NCBI GenBank assembly: GCA_036404255.1
Contig: DASWOP010000018.1
Span: forward strand, 1 to 8,707
Origin: JARLFX01 sp036404255
Lineage (GTDB): Bacteria > Acidobacteriota > Terriglobia > Terriglobales > Acidobacteriaceae
Length of the DNA stretch: 8,707 nt
Reading direction: 5' to 3'
Part shown: in pieces, positions 1-6,521 of the stretch
Position numbering within the stretch: position 1 is the first letter of the stretch
How the letters are laid out: every line of letters starts with the position of its first letter
Program-made: the position numbers and the translations under genes
The notes under the pieces: generated by a model
Databases searched by the model: none
The model's input: only the letters and a program-made list of their open reading frames with translations
Told to the model about the DNA's origin: nothing

Positions 1-1731
1 AATCGGTGGCCGCGCTGTTCCCTGCTGCTGCTTCTGCGTCTCCATCTCAGAGACCAGCATGGCCGGAGCCACTGCCGAAACCGGTATCGTGCCGGACTCC
101 GCACCGCACTCGCCGTTGAACACCTGCGGCTGATCATCCGTAGCCACGATGCGGTTCAACGCAGCCTGCGGTGTGCCCACAATGCTGACGCCGCGCACCA
201 GTTCGTCCGGCCGCCCATCCACATACACGCGGTACACCACCAGCGGAATCACCGAGAAAGCCTGCGGCGACGAGCGCTGCGTCACCGCGAAGCCAGATGA
301 GATGTCCTGAAAATAAAGCCCGTACGGCTTGCCCTGCTTCTTCGCCTCAGCAATCAGCATAGTTCTCAGTTCCGCGTCAGACACCGTCTTCGACGAGGTC
401 ACGATTAAGTTGCCCTGCCGCCCCGTAGGCAGCTTGCCGGTCTGCGCGCGCCCATGCCCGTTGGAGTTGGCAAAATTCTTGATCGGTAGCCGCGACATCA
501 GAAATGTCTTCAGCACACCATCCTGGATCAGGTCCACCCGCCGCGACGGCTCGCCTTCATCGTCGTACAGATAGTGGCCGCTGAGCTGTGTGCCGTGAAA
601 CGTCGAAAGCGTTGGATCGTCTGCAACGCTCAGAAAACTCGGCAGGATCGGCTTGCCGATGTCCTTGGTAAATGTCTGCCCTTCCTCATCACCGCGCTGC
701 CGCTGGCCTTCCAGCCGGTGCCCAAGCACCTCGTGAAAGAACACCGCCGAAGCGCGTCCGGAGAGGATCGCCGGACCGTGGAACGGCTCCGTAATGGGCG
801 CTACCCGCAGGTCTTCCAGATTCTTTCCCATCACCGCAATGTCCGCGTTCAGCTTCTCCGTCGAAGGTAGACCGCTCAACACATGCGCCTCGTACGTCAG
901 CACGCGGAAGAGTTCCATGCCGTCGTCAGCACGCGTCCTCGCCACGATCACCAGCCGCGCCAGCTGTGTCGGCGAGATCGTCACCGATCCCTCGGATGAG
1001 ACGTAGTAGTCATTCTCCGTGTCGCTGGAGAGGATCACCGCGTCAAAAAACACATGCGGATAAGCACGCAGCGACGCCGATAATCCACGTAGCCTCGTCT
1101 CCCACGCCTTGCGGTCCACGGGTTCCGGAGTCATCGGCGTCTCGATGCCCTTCACCGCCTTCTCCACGGAAAAGTCCGGCGACGAATCCTCTTCCTTCGC
1201 GCGAACCTGCTGCTCGGTCTGCACCTTCAGATAGTTCTGCAACGCATTGCCGTAGCCGCGGTTCGTCGCAAACCACAGTGACCGCGACAGCGCCTGGCTA
1301 TCGTCTTCCAGAGGCAGAGAGATGGTGCTGAGCGCAGAGGTGCGGTGTGTGCCGTGCGTATTGTCCTGCGCTGGCGAACCCACGCGGACCTGGATATCGC
1401 CCATGCGGACATGCGTCTGATTCGAATTCACCAGCGCGCCATACTGCGCCATGATCCGCGTGGAATAGGCGTCTGCCACGTCAAAGCTAATAAAGTAAGG
1501 GGCCGGCTGGGCTGCAGCATCGGCTGGTGCGCCTGCCGCCGGATGCCCCAGGGATTGCATCGCACGTGCCAGTTCAGCCTGCATTGTGGGCAATAGCACG
1601 CTCTGGGCAGCAGGCTTCGCCGCAGCCTTCTTGGCAGTGCGACTGGCCGCATAAGCCGGGCAGATTGTAAAAGCCGAGACACACAGGGATATCGCTACAG
1701 ACAGAACGGGAGGGCGAAACAGACGGTTCAT
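1..1731 (-). CDS. Secreted TldD/PmbA-family metallopeptidase (3' end cut by window edge)
   Basis: Reading the minus strand from the ATG at 1731 gives 577 uninterrupted codons to the left edge. The N-terminus is a clear Sec signal peptide (MNRLFRPPVLSVAISLCVSA, cleavage likely after AYA near residue 28), followed by an Ala/Lys-rich linker. The TldD active-site motif HEVLGH is at residues 333-338 (His codons 733-735 and 718-720), followed by RLEGQRQ. A late cysteine, C542 in NGECGAESG, fits the third zinc ligand known from TldD. Only about 35 residues follow it in the window, so few codons are probably missing. Family knowledge: TldD/TldE are zinc proteases, classically cytoplasmic, that trim peptides such as microcin precursors. 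This copy should be exported, so its substrate is unknown. An AAGGAG ribosome site 12 nt upstream supports the start. It is divergent from the M48 gene. A TldE/PmbA partner may lie just outside the window. Family call firm; function uncertain. Confidence 0.93.
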   Translation of the reverse strand, partial: MNRLFRPPVLSVAISLCVSAFTICPAYAASRTAKKAAAKPAAQSVLLPTMQAELARAMQSLGHPAAGAPADAAAQPAPYFISFDVADAYSTRIMAQYGALVNSNQTHVRMGDIQVRVGSPAQDNTHGTHRTSALSTISLPLEDDSQALSRSLWFATNRGYGNALQNYLKVQTEQQVRAKEEDSSPDFSVEKAVKGIETPMTPEPVDRKAWETRLRGLSASLRAYPHVFFDAVILSSDTENDYYVSSEGSVTISPTQLARLVIVARTRADDGMELFRVLTYEAHVLSGLPSTEKLNADIAVMGKNLEDLRVAPITEPFHGPAILSGRASAVFFHEVLGHRLEGQRQRGDEEGQTFTKDIGKPILPSFLSVADDPTLSTFHGTQLSGHYLYDDEGEPSRRVDLIQDGVLKTFLMSRLPIKNFANSNGHGRAQTGKLPTGRQGNLIVTSSKTVSDAELRTMLIAEAKKQGKPYGLYFQDISSGFAVTQRSSPQAFSVIPLVVYRVYVDGRPDELVRGVSIVGTPQAALNRIVATDDQPQVFNGECGAESGTIPVSAVAPAMLVSEMETQKQQQGTARPPI

Positions 1732-1864
1732 CCGGAAGGGGTGCTCCTTGGATTGCGCGATTGCCAGCTTCCGCAGCGCTCGCAGCAGATGTGGGAAGTG
1801 TATCGCGTTTCCGCCTCTCGCCGAATTCACTTATGATTTTGCATCCTACAGCACCCCGAAGCGT
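1732..1864. promoter_or_regulatory. Divergent promoter region between TldD-like and M48 genes
   Basis: This gap of 133 nt separates two genes read outward. On the plus strand, TATGAT at 1832-1837 is a one-mismatch -10 element. The matching -35 (TTCCGC, 1809-1814) is poor. Transcription from about 1844 would leave a leader of about 20 nt before the ATG at 1865 and would exclude the in-frame TTG at 1748 as a start. On the minus strand, TACACT (1802 down to 1797) is a weak -10 candidate for the TldD-like gene, again with no good -35. These are motif matches by eye only. Confidence 0.35.
1744..1749 (-). promoter_or_regulatory. Ribosome binding site of the TldD-like gene
   Basis: The minus strand reads AAGGAG here, 12 nt before the ATG at 1731. 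The spacing is slightly long, but this is the best purine-rich match. It fixes the start in front of a complete signal peptide. Confidence 0.6.
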
Positions 1865-3154
1865 ATGCTTCTGCTTCTGCGACCAGCGGGAGCCATCCGC
1901 CGTGCGCGTAGCACCCGTGCGCGCAGCACCAGCACCCGTGAAAGAATGGCTTTCGTGCCAGTAACCTACACATTGCCGCCCGTGCTCTATGCCAAGGCTG
2001 TCGCTCTCGGACGCCTGATGGTCGATCTGCACTTCGCGCACGAGCTTCTTCCCATCGTGCTGCTGCTTGTGCTCCTCTACCTGCGCGTTCCTGCGTGGAT
2101 GGCAAACCGCATTGGCATCAGCATCCGGCGACCTTGGCTCCAGAAGCTGATCTTCGCTGCCGCCTTCATCCTTCTACTGCAGATTCTGGTTCTGCCGCTC
2201 AGCATCATCGGCCACCACATCGTGCTGCGCTTTGGCCTTTCTATCCAGCGCTGGCCGAGTTGGTTTGCCGATGTAGCAAAATCTGAAGCCATCACCGTAG
2301 CTATCGGCACATTGCTTGCAGCCATCCTTTATTTCCTGCTGGGCCGCTCGCCCCGCCTCTGGTGGCTCTGGCTCTGGATCATCGTGGTTCCGCTCATGGT
2401 CGCCGGAGTTGTGCTCACGCCGCTCGTCATCGACCCGCTCTTCAACAAATTCGAGCCACTGGCGCAGACCGATCCCGTATTGGTTGCGCAACTGGAGCGC
2501 GTCGTCGAACGCAGCAGCATCTCCATCCCGCCAGACCGCATCTTCCTGATGCGCGCCAGCGCCAAGGTGACGGAGACCAACGCCTACGTCACCGGCTTCG
2601 GCAGCTCCAAGCGCGTCGTGGTGTGGGACACCACGTTGCGCAGCACGCCACCTGACCAGATCGACTTCATGTTCGGCCACGAACTGGGCCACTACGTTCT
2701 GCACCACATTGTGTATGGAATGCTCTTCGCCGCCGCCCTCATGCTCCTCTGCTTCTGGCTCGGCGCCCACGTAGTCGCGTGGCTGCTTGGCCGCTTTGGC
2801 CCGCGCTGGGGTATTGTCTCGCTGCAAGATTCCGCCATTCTGGCGATCATGCTGCTGGTCTTCACCATCGCCCAGTTTGCGACCGAGCCCATGGCCAACG
2901 CCTTCAGCCGCCATATCGAACACCAGGCAGACATCTACGGGCAGGAAGCTATGCACGGCCTTGTGCCCGACCCCGCCGCCACTGCCGCCCGAGGATTTCA
3001 AGCCCTCGGCGAGCAGAATCTAGCCTCCCCTGAGCGTCGCCCGCTGGTCGAGTTCTGGTACTACAGCCACCCCGCCATCGCGGACCGCATCAGCTTCGCC
3101 GCGGAGTATCATCCATGGTCAGAGGGTGCGCAGCCGGTGTACTTTCGCAAGTAA
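1865..3154 (+). CDS. M48-family (Ste24-like) integral membrane zinc metallopeptidase
   Basis: 429 aa from the ATG at 1865. The zinc motif HELGH is at residues 272-276, and the third ligand is E352 in EHQAD (D356). The Ste24 signatures IDPLFNKFEPL (189-199) and NAYVTGFGSSKRVVVWDTT (239-257) are intact. About six membrane segments are visible: roughly 59-74, 94-116, 142-160, 165-188, 282-309 and 323-340. Family members cleave CAAX proteins in eukaryotes and damaged or signal-type membrane proteins in bacteria; the bacterial substrate here is unknown. The start is uncertain. The frame stays open back to a TTG at 1748, and an ATG at 1946 (402 aa) keeps all conserved sequence, including YTLPP. Neither ATG has a well-placed Shine-Dalgarno sequence. 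I prefer 1865 because of the -10-like element at 1832-1837, but residues 1-28 are Arg/Ser/Thr-rich and do not look like a signal peptide. The family call is firm. Confidence 0.9.
   Translation: MLLLLRPAGAIRRARSTRARSTSTRERMAFVPVTYTLPPVLYAKAVALGRLMVDLHFAHELLPIVLLLVLLYLRVPAWMANRIGISIRRPWLQKLIFAAAFILLLQILVLPLSIIGHHIVLRFGLSIQRWPSWFADVAKSEAITVAIGTLLAAILYFLLGRSPRLWWLWLWIIVVPLMVAGVVLTPLVIDPLFNKFEPLAQTDPVLVAQLERVVERSSISIPPDRIFLMRASAKVTETNAYVTGFGSSKRVVVWDTTLRSTPPDQIDFMFGHELGHYVLHHIVYGMLFAAALMLLCFWLGAHVVAWLLGRFGPRWGIVSLQDSAILAIMLLVFTIAQFATEPMANAFSRHIEHQADIYGQEAMHGLVPDPAATAARGFQALGEQNLASPERRPLVEFWYYSHPAIADRISFAAEYHPWSEGAQPVYFRK
1902..1931 (+). repeat. Two tandem 15-bp units at the M48 N-terminus
   Basis: GTGCGCGTAGCACCC (1902-1916) is followed directly by GTGCGCGCAGCACCA (1917-1931), identical at 13 of 15 positions. 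A third partial copy (GCACCCGTG) follows. In the M48 frame the region encodes RARST-RARST-STR. The unit is a multiple of three, so copy-number change would not shift the frame. Confidence 0.6.
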
Positions 3155-3195
3155 CCCGTCTGCCGGATTCGAGTAATTGCCTTTGCTTTTAAAAG

Positions 3196-3214
3196 GGACG
3201 GTTTTCATCCGTCC
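3196..3214. repeat. Inverted repeat GGACGG / CCGTCC upstream of the HIT gene
   Basis: GGACGG (3196-3201) pairs perfectly with CCGTCC (3209-3214) across a 7-nt loop, TTTTCAT. No T-run follows on the plus strand. On the minus strand CTTTT follows, but no minus-strand gene ends here. It could be a weak terminator for M48 or an operator, because its loop contains the candidate -35 of the HIT promoter. Confidence 0.5.
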
Positions 3215-3229
3215 AAACTGCAGCATAAT
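3202..3229 (+). promoter_or_regulatory. Candidate sigma-70 promoter of the HIT gene
   Basis: TTTTCA (3202-3207, four of six matches to TTGACA) and CATAAT (3224-3229, five of six matches to TATAAT) are separated by 16 nt. The expected transcript start near 3236 leaves a leader of about 27 nt that holds the ribosome site. This is consistent with HIT being transcribed separately from the M48 gene 108 nt upstream. Motif match by eye only. Confidence 0.4.
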
Positions 3230-3234
3230 TTCGC

Positions 3235-3248
3235 GGGGCATGAGCCCC
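3235..3248 (+). other. Small leader hairpin just upstream of the HIT ribosome site
   Basis: GGGGC (3235-3239), ATGA loop, GCCCC (3244-3248) form a perfect 5-bp GC stem. The ribosome site AGGGA (3251-3255) begins two bases later. If the predicted promoter is right, this hairpin sits at or near the very 5' end of the mRNA, where it could stabilise the transcript. Confidence 0.4.
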
Positions 3249-3262
3249 TGAGGGAATGTTTC

Positions 3263-3607
3263 ATGGCTACCGACTGTATCTTCTGCAAGATCGCCAAAGG
3301 CGAGATTCCTGTCACCAAGGTCTTCGAGGACGATTACTGCCTCTGCTTCCCGGACATTGATCCTCAGGCGCCCACCCACCTGCTGCTGGTCCCCAAACAC
3401 CATCTCATGTCCCACGCACACGCCACGGTGGAGCATCGCCAGATTCTCGGCCACCTGCTGGAGGTCGCGGCCGAGATCGCGCGCATGGAAGAGCTCAGCA
3501 AGGGCTACCGCATTGTGATTAACACTGGCCCGGATGGCGGTCAATCCGTCGACCATCTGCACCTGCACATCCTCGGCGGACGCCCCATGACCTGGCCTCC
3601 GGGTTAA
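3263..3607 (+). CDS. HIT-family (histidine triad) nucleotide-binding protein
   Basis: 114 aa, the usual length for a Hint-type protein. The histidine triad HLHLHIL is at residues 98-104 (H98, H100, H102), preceded by the nucleotide-contacting INTGPDGGQS stretch (86-95). The N-terminus carries the typical CIFCKIAKGEIP (5-16), whose CxxC is a zinc-binding feature in many family members. Family knowledge: Hint proteins hydrolyse AMP attached to amines, such as adenylated lysine; the physiological substrate in bacteria is usually unknown. It is cytoplasmic, with no signal peptide. The ATG has a good ribosome site (AGGGA, 3251-3255, 7-nt spacing). It faces the M13 peptidase gene, and the two stop codons are 92 nt apart around a strong hairpin. 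Confidence 0.95.
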   Translation: MATDCIFCKIAKGEIPVTKVFEDDYCLCFPDIDPQAPTHLLLVPKHHLMSHAHATVEHRQILGHLLEVAAEIARMEELSKGYRIVINTGPDGGQSVDHLHLHILGGRPMTWPPG

Positions 3608-3644
3608 ATTTCCCTTTACGCTTTGGGCACAGCCAGGTTTTGCC

Positions 3645-3686
3645 GCGCATAGTTATGGAAGCCCACAGGCTCCCATAACTATGCGC
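3645..3686. terminator. 42-nt hairpin between convergent HIT and M13 genes
   Basis: GCGCATAGTTATGG (3645-3658) pairs perfectly with CCATAACTATGCGC (3673-3686). Inside, after one A/C mismatch, AGCC (3660-3663) and GGCT (3668-3671) form four more pairs around a CACA loop. It lies midway between the stop codons of two convergent genes, which suits a bidirectional terminator. Neither strand has a proper T-run after the stem, so intrinsic termination by the classical mechanism is not assured. It may instead be a mRNA 3'-end stabiliser or a dispersed palindromic element. Confidence 0.65.
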
Positions 3687-3699
3687 AACCTAGTAGCGG

Positions 3700-5772
3700 C
3701 TACCAGACGCGGCAGGCCTTCGCCTTCACCATCGGCTGTCCTGCCTTGCATCCGAAAACCTTGCCAAACTCCGGCATGTTTACCAGAACACCATTGGCTC
3801 GGAAGCGGTCAGGCGAGTGCGGGTCTGTCGTCGCGATCAGCCGCTCCAGCTCCGGACGCCACTGCGAGCACCAATCCTGCGCGAATCCAAGGAAGAACTC
3901 CTGCTCCGGCGTATAGCCATCGGCGGATGCCTTCTTCAGGTCCGTACCATCCAGCGCCGCCCGCGCCAGAAAGGCCGAGAGCGCCAGCCGTGCTCCACCA
4001 TTGTCGGCCGTGTTCTCGCCCAGGGCGAGTTTGCCATTCAACTTGGTATCTCCCACGCTGAATTGCGAGTATTCATCCACGATGCATTGCGCTTTTTCCG
4101 TGAATAAATCGCTGTCGGCCTTGGTCCACCAGTCCTTCAGATTACCGTGGCCATCGAACTGGCGCCCTTCGTCGTCGAAGCCGTGGGTGATCTCGTGTCC
4201 CATGAAAAGACCAATGTGTCCGTAGTTCAACGCGTCAGATTGTGTTGCATCGAAAAACGCAGGCTGCAATACACCCGCCGGGAAGTTAATATCGTTCATG
4301 CTGGGATTGTAAAAAGCATTGACCGTGGGAGTGGAGGTCAACCACTCATCGCGATCGACAGACTTGCCGATCTTCGCGAGTTGCCACCGCGATTCAAACT
4401 CCTTTGCCCGAAGATCATTGCCAAGGGCATCTCCCCGTACGATCTCCAGCTTGGAGTAATCGCGCCACTTATCTGGATTCCCCACCTTGTTTGCGACAAG
4501 GTGCAGCTTCTCTTTGGCTCGCGCTTTGGTCTCTGCGCTCATCCAGTCCAACCCGCTGATATCGGCATCCATCGCCGTCTCAATGTCCTTGATCATCTGC
4601 ACGGCTTTGGCCTTGGCCGCTGCCGGAAACTGCTCTTCGACATACACCTTTCCAAGGGCCTCAGGCAGCGAGGCATCCGTGCGGCGCACGCAACGCTTCC
4701 AGCGCACCTGTTGCACGGGAATGCCAGTCAGCTTGCGTCCAGAGAAGTCAAACTTCTCCTCGTCCAGCGCTGTCGGCAGGACCGTTCCATTCAGTGAATC
4801 GACCAGCCGCCAGCGCAGATACGCCTTGATCGTCGCCAGATTGGTTTCGGCAATCACCTTGTTCATGCCGCTGACGAACTCAGGCTCAGCAACATTGATC
4901 TCCGCAAAGGCCGGCGACCCTGTCGCCGAATACAGCTTGTACCACTTGAAGTCAGGCGTAAGAGCCTGAAGCTGCTTGACCGGCATCATGTGATAAACAT
5001 TGTGCGGCTCGCGCTGCGAGGTCACGTCCAGCGAAACCTTTGCCAGAGCCGTCTCAAGCGTCATGATCGCGGCAGCGTCCTTGGTCGCCTGTGCCTCGCT
5101 CGATCCCAGCAACTTCAGCACATTCGCCACATGCTGCACGTACTGCTTGCGAATCTCGTCGTCCTTGGCTCCCGCGCGGAAGTAATAGTCCTTTTCCGGC
5201 AGGCCCAATCCCCCCTGCGATACTGCGGCAATCTCCCGTGTGGCGTCCTTGAAGTCCTGCTGTGAGCCATAGCCGATGAACGCATCCACATTGATCAGTT
5301 GGTAGTGTGCCAGCAACTCCGGCAACTGATCTTTGGCTGTGAGATGGTTAATGCGGTCCAGTTCGGGCTGTAAGGCTCCAAGCCCTTTCTTCTCTACCGC
5401 CGCCTCATCCATGCAACTCGCATAATAATCGCCAATCTTCTGCGCATTTGCATCGCGTGCGGAGTCATTCGCTGCGACTTTGTCGAGAATGGTATGCAGG
5501 ATTTGTCGATTGTACTGTTCGAGGTTGTAGAACTGGTCCGAGTATGGGGAGTCGCGCGGAATCGGGTGCAGCTTGCTCCAATTGCCGCACGCAAACTGGT
5601 AGAAATCAACGCAGGGATCTGCCTTCAAATCCATCAGAGTCTTATCCAGCCCCGGAATTGGCGCATACGTAAGCGGTGCGCCTCCACTAGGACTGCTGGT
5701 AGTCTGCGCCGGAGCCGCTACAGCACAGCTCAATATCAAGAGGGCGACAAGGGACTTCATTATCAGGGGCAT
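3700..5772 (-). CDS. Secreted M13-family (neprilysin/PepO-type) zinc metallopeptidase
   Basis: 690 aa, full length for the family. A signal peptide is visible (LVALLILSCAVAAPA, cleavage likely after residue 22). The large N-terminal M13 lobe follows, starting with DPCVDFYQFACGNW. The C-terminal catalytic lobe carries NAFYNP from residue 485, the zinc motif HEITH at 526-530, ENTAD at 586-590 (third zinc ligand E586, D590), and the family's C-terminal CRVW (687-690). All expected catalytic residues are present. Family knowledge: M13 enzymes are gated-cavity peptidases that cut short peptides; bacterial forms are periplasmic or extracellular. The ATG at 5772 is preceded by GGAGGA at a normal distance, which favours it over the ATG at 5760. 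It lies 204 nt downstream of fabZ on the same strand and probably has its own promoter. The native peptide substrate is unknown. Confidence 0.96.
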   Translation of the reverse strand: MPLIMKSLVALLILSCAVAAPAQTTSSPSGGAPLTYAPIPGLDKTLMDLKADPCVDFYQFACGNWSKLHPIPRDSPYSDQFYNLEQYNRQILHTILDKVAANDSARDANAQKIGDYYASCMDEAAVEKKGLGALQPELDRINHLTAKDQLPELLAHYQLINVDAFIGYGSQQDFKDATREIAAVSQGGLGLPEKDYYFRAGAKDDEIRKQYVQHVANVLKLLGSSEAQATKDAAAIMTLETALAKVSLDVTSQREPHNVYHMMPVKQLQALTPDFKWYKLYSATGSPAFAEINVAEPEFVSGMNKVIAETNLATIKAYLRWRLVDSLNGTVLPTALDEEKFDFSGRKLTGIPVQQVRWKRCVRRTDASLPEALGKVYVEEQFPAAAKAKAVQMIKDIETAMDADISGLDWMSAETKARAKEKLHLVANKVGNPDKWRDYSKLEIVRGDALGNDLRAKEFESRWQLAKIGKSVDRDEWLTSTPTVNAFYNPSMNDINFPAGVLQPAFFDATQSDALNYGHIGLFMGHEITHGFDDEGRQFDGHGNLKDWWTKADSDLFTEKAQCIVDEYSQFSVGDTKLNGKLALGENTADNGGARLALSAFLARAALDGTDLKKASADGYTPEQEFFLGFAQDWCSQWRPELERLIATTDPHSPDRFRANGVLVNMPEFGKVFGCKAGQPMVKAKACRVW

Positions 5773-5976
5773 CCACTTTCCTCCAACCAGGATCGTATTT
5801 CAGAAATTATGGTCTTCAGCTGCCGATTTTACTCCTGACAGTATTTTGCATCCTGATACGATTCTGCCCCTGTATGTGGCCACACAGTTTTGAGAACCCT
5901 GCAGAAGCGCGTGTTGTCCGATAGCATAGGCGGATGCCGTGCCAGGAATTGTTCAACCTGCGGCTTAGAAATTTGC
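5773..5976 (-). promoter_or_regulatory. Intergenic region and candidate promoter of the M13 gene
   Basis: The best -10 on the minus strand is TAAAAT (5831 down to 5826), five of six matches. It would give a leader of about 47 nt. No convincing -35 is seen 16-18 nt further up. A 7-bp inverted repeat, ATCGTAT (5792-5798) and ATACGAT (5856-5862), flanks this -10 and could be operator half-sites. A 10-bp palindrome, TGTGGCCACA, is at 5875-5884. No clear terminator for fabZ is visible. Confidence 0.3.
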
Positions 5977-6477
5977 CTACTCGGCCTTCGCCCCACGCTG
6001 CCGCGGAACCAGCTGACACATCACAATCGCCTCGCAAACCAGCTTGCCGTCCACAAAGGCTTTACCCTGCATCTTCACGGCGCGGCTGCGCCACTGCAGC
6101 ACATCCACCTCAAAGCGCACCTGGTCGCCAGGTGTGACTGGACGGCGGAACTTTGCGCCTTCAATGCCGGTGAAGACCATCAGTTTGTCTTCGCGGTCGG
6201 GAATCTCGGTCAGCAGCAACGCGCCACCCGCCTGCGCCATCGCCTCCACGATCAGCACGCCCGGCATGATCGGATAGCCGGGAAAGTGCCCCTGGAAGAA
6301 GTGCTCATTAATCGTCACATTCTTGATGGCGACGATGCGCTTCTGCGGAATCATCTCCACAACGCGGTCGATCAAAAGAAACGGATAACGGTGCGGCAGG
6401 ATGGCCATGATCTGGTTCACGTCCATCGTCTGCGCGGCTGGTGCTTCGGGTGTTGTAGCTGTCGTTGTTTCCTGCAT
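5977..6477 (-). CDS. fabZ: 3-hydroxyacyl-ACP dehydratase FabZ
   Basis: 166 aa hotdog-fold dehydratase of type II fatty acid synthesis. It removes water from (3R)-3-hydroxyacyl-ACP to give the trans-2-enoyl-ACP in the cytoplasm. Diagnostic sequence: ILPHRYPFLLIDRV (26-39) and GHFPGYPIMPGVLIVEAMAQ (63-82), with the catalytic pair H64 and E78. The first 17 residues (Thr/Ala/Pro-rich) are an extension before the family core. The alternative ATG at 6426 (M18) would remove it. Neither start has a Shine-Dalgarno sequence. The ATG at 6477 is preferred because a perfect TATAAT ends 10 nt before it. In many Gram-negatives fabZ sits with lpxD and lpxA; here its neighbours are a secreted protein of unknown function and the M13 peptidase. 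Confidence 0.95.
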   Translation of the reverse strand: MQETTTATTPEAPAAQTMDVNQIMAILPHRYPFLLIDRVVEMIPQKRIVAIKNVTINEHFFQGHFPGYPIMPGVLIVEAMAQAGGALLLTEIPDREDKLMVFTGIEGAKFRRPVTPGDQVRFEVDVLQWRSRAVKMQGKAFVDGKLVCEAIVMCQLVPRQRGAKAE

Positions 6478-6487
6478 AGCAAGCCCG

Positions 6488-6493
6488 ATTATA
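6488..6493 (-). promoter_or_regulatory. Perfect -10 element immediately upstream of fabZ
   Basis: The minus strand reads TATAAT (6493 down to 6488), with 10 nt between it and the fabZ ATG at 6477. Transcription starting 6-8 nt downstream would give a leader of only a few nucleotides. It lies in the 44-nt gap after the upstream gene's stop. The -35 region (TAGAAC or GTAGAA at 16-17 nt) is poor. There is no Shine-Dalgarno sequence in the gap close to the start. Confidence 0.5.
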
Positions 6494-6521
6494 CCCGGTA
6501 CGCCTGCCAGTTCTACCGCTT

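Noticed and set aside
1748..1864. N-terminal extension of M48 to the TTG at 1748
   Set aside because: The extension has no family sequence or signal peptide, overlaps the TldD-like ribosome site, and would start upstream of the best -10 candidate.
2174..3001. 275-codon open frame on the minus strand across the M48 gene
   Set aside because: It is antisense to clear M48 sequence, its composition (Glu/Gly/His-rich, no domain) is that of a mirror frame of a GC-rich gene, and it has no ribosome site.
3244..3254. Switch between the GGGGC/GCCCC hairpin and a stem masking the HIT ribosome site
   Set aside because: The alternative pairing CCC with GGG over a 3-nt loop has only three pairs and would not compete with the 5-bp stem.
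5875..5884. TGTGGCCACA palindrome as a regulator site
   Set aside because: A 10-bp palindrome with a GGCC core is easily found by chance, and it is not placed against a convincing promoter.
5929..5944. Sigma-54-like site on the minus strand (TGGCACG, N4, CCGCC) upstream of M13
   Set aside because: The GG and GC positions and spacing fit, but the TT of the -12 element is missing and the site is about 150 nt from the start codon. A weak chance match is more likely.
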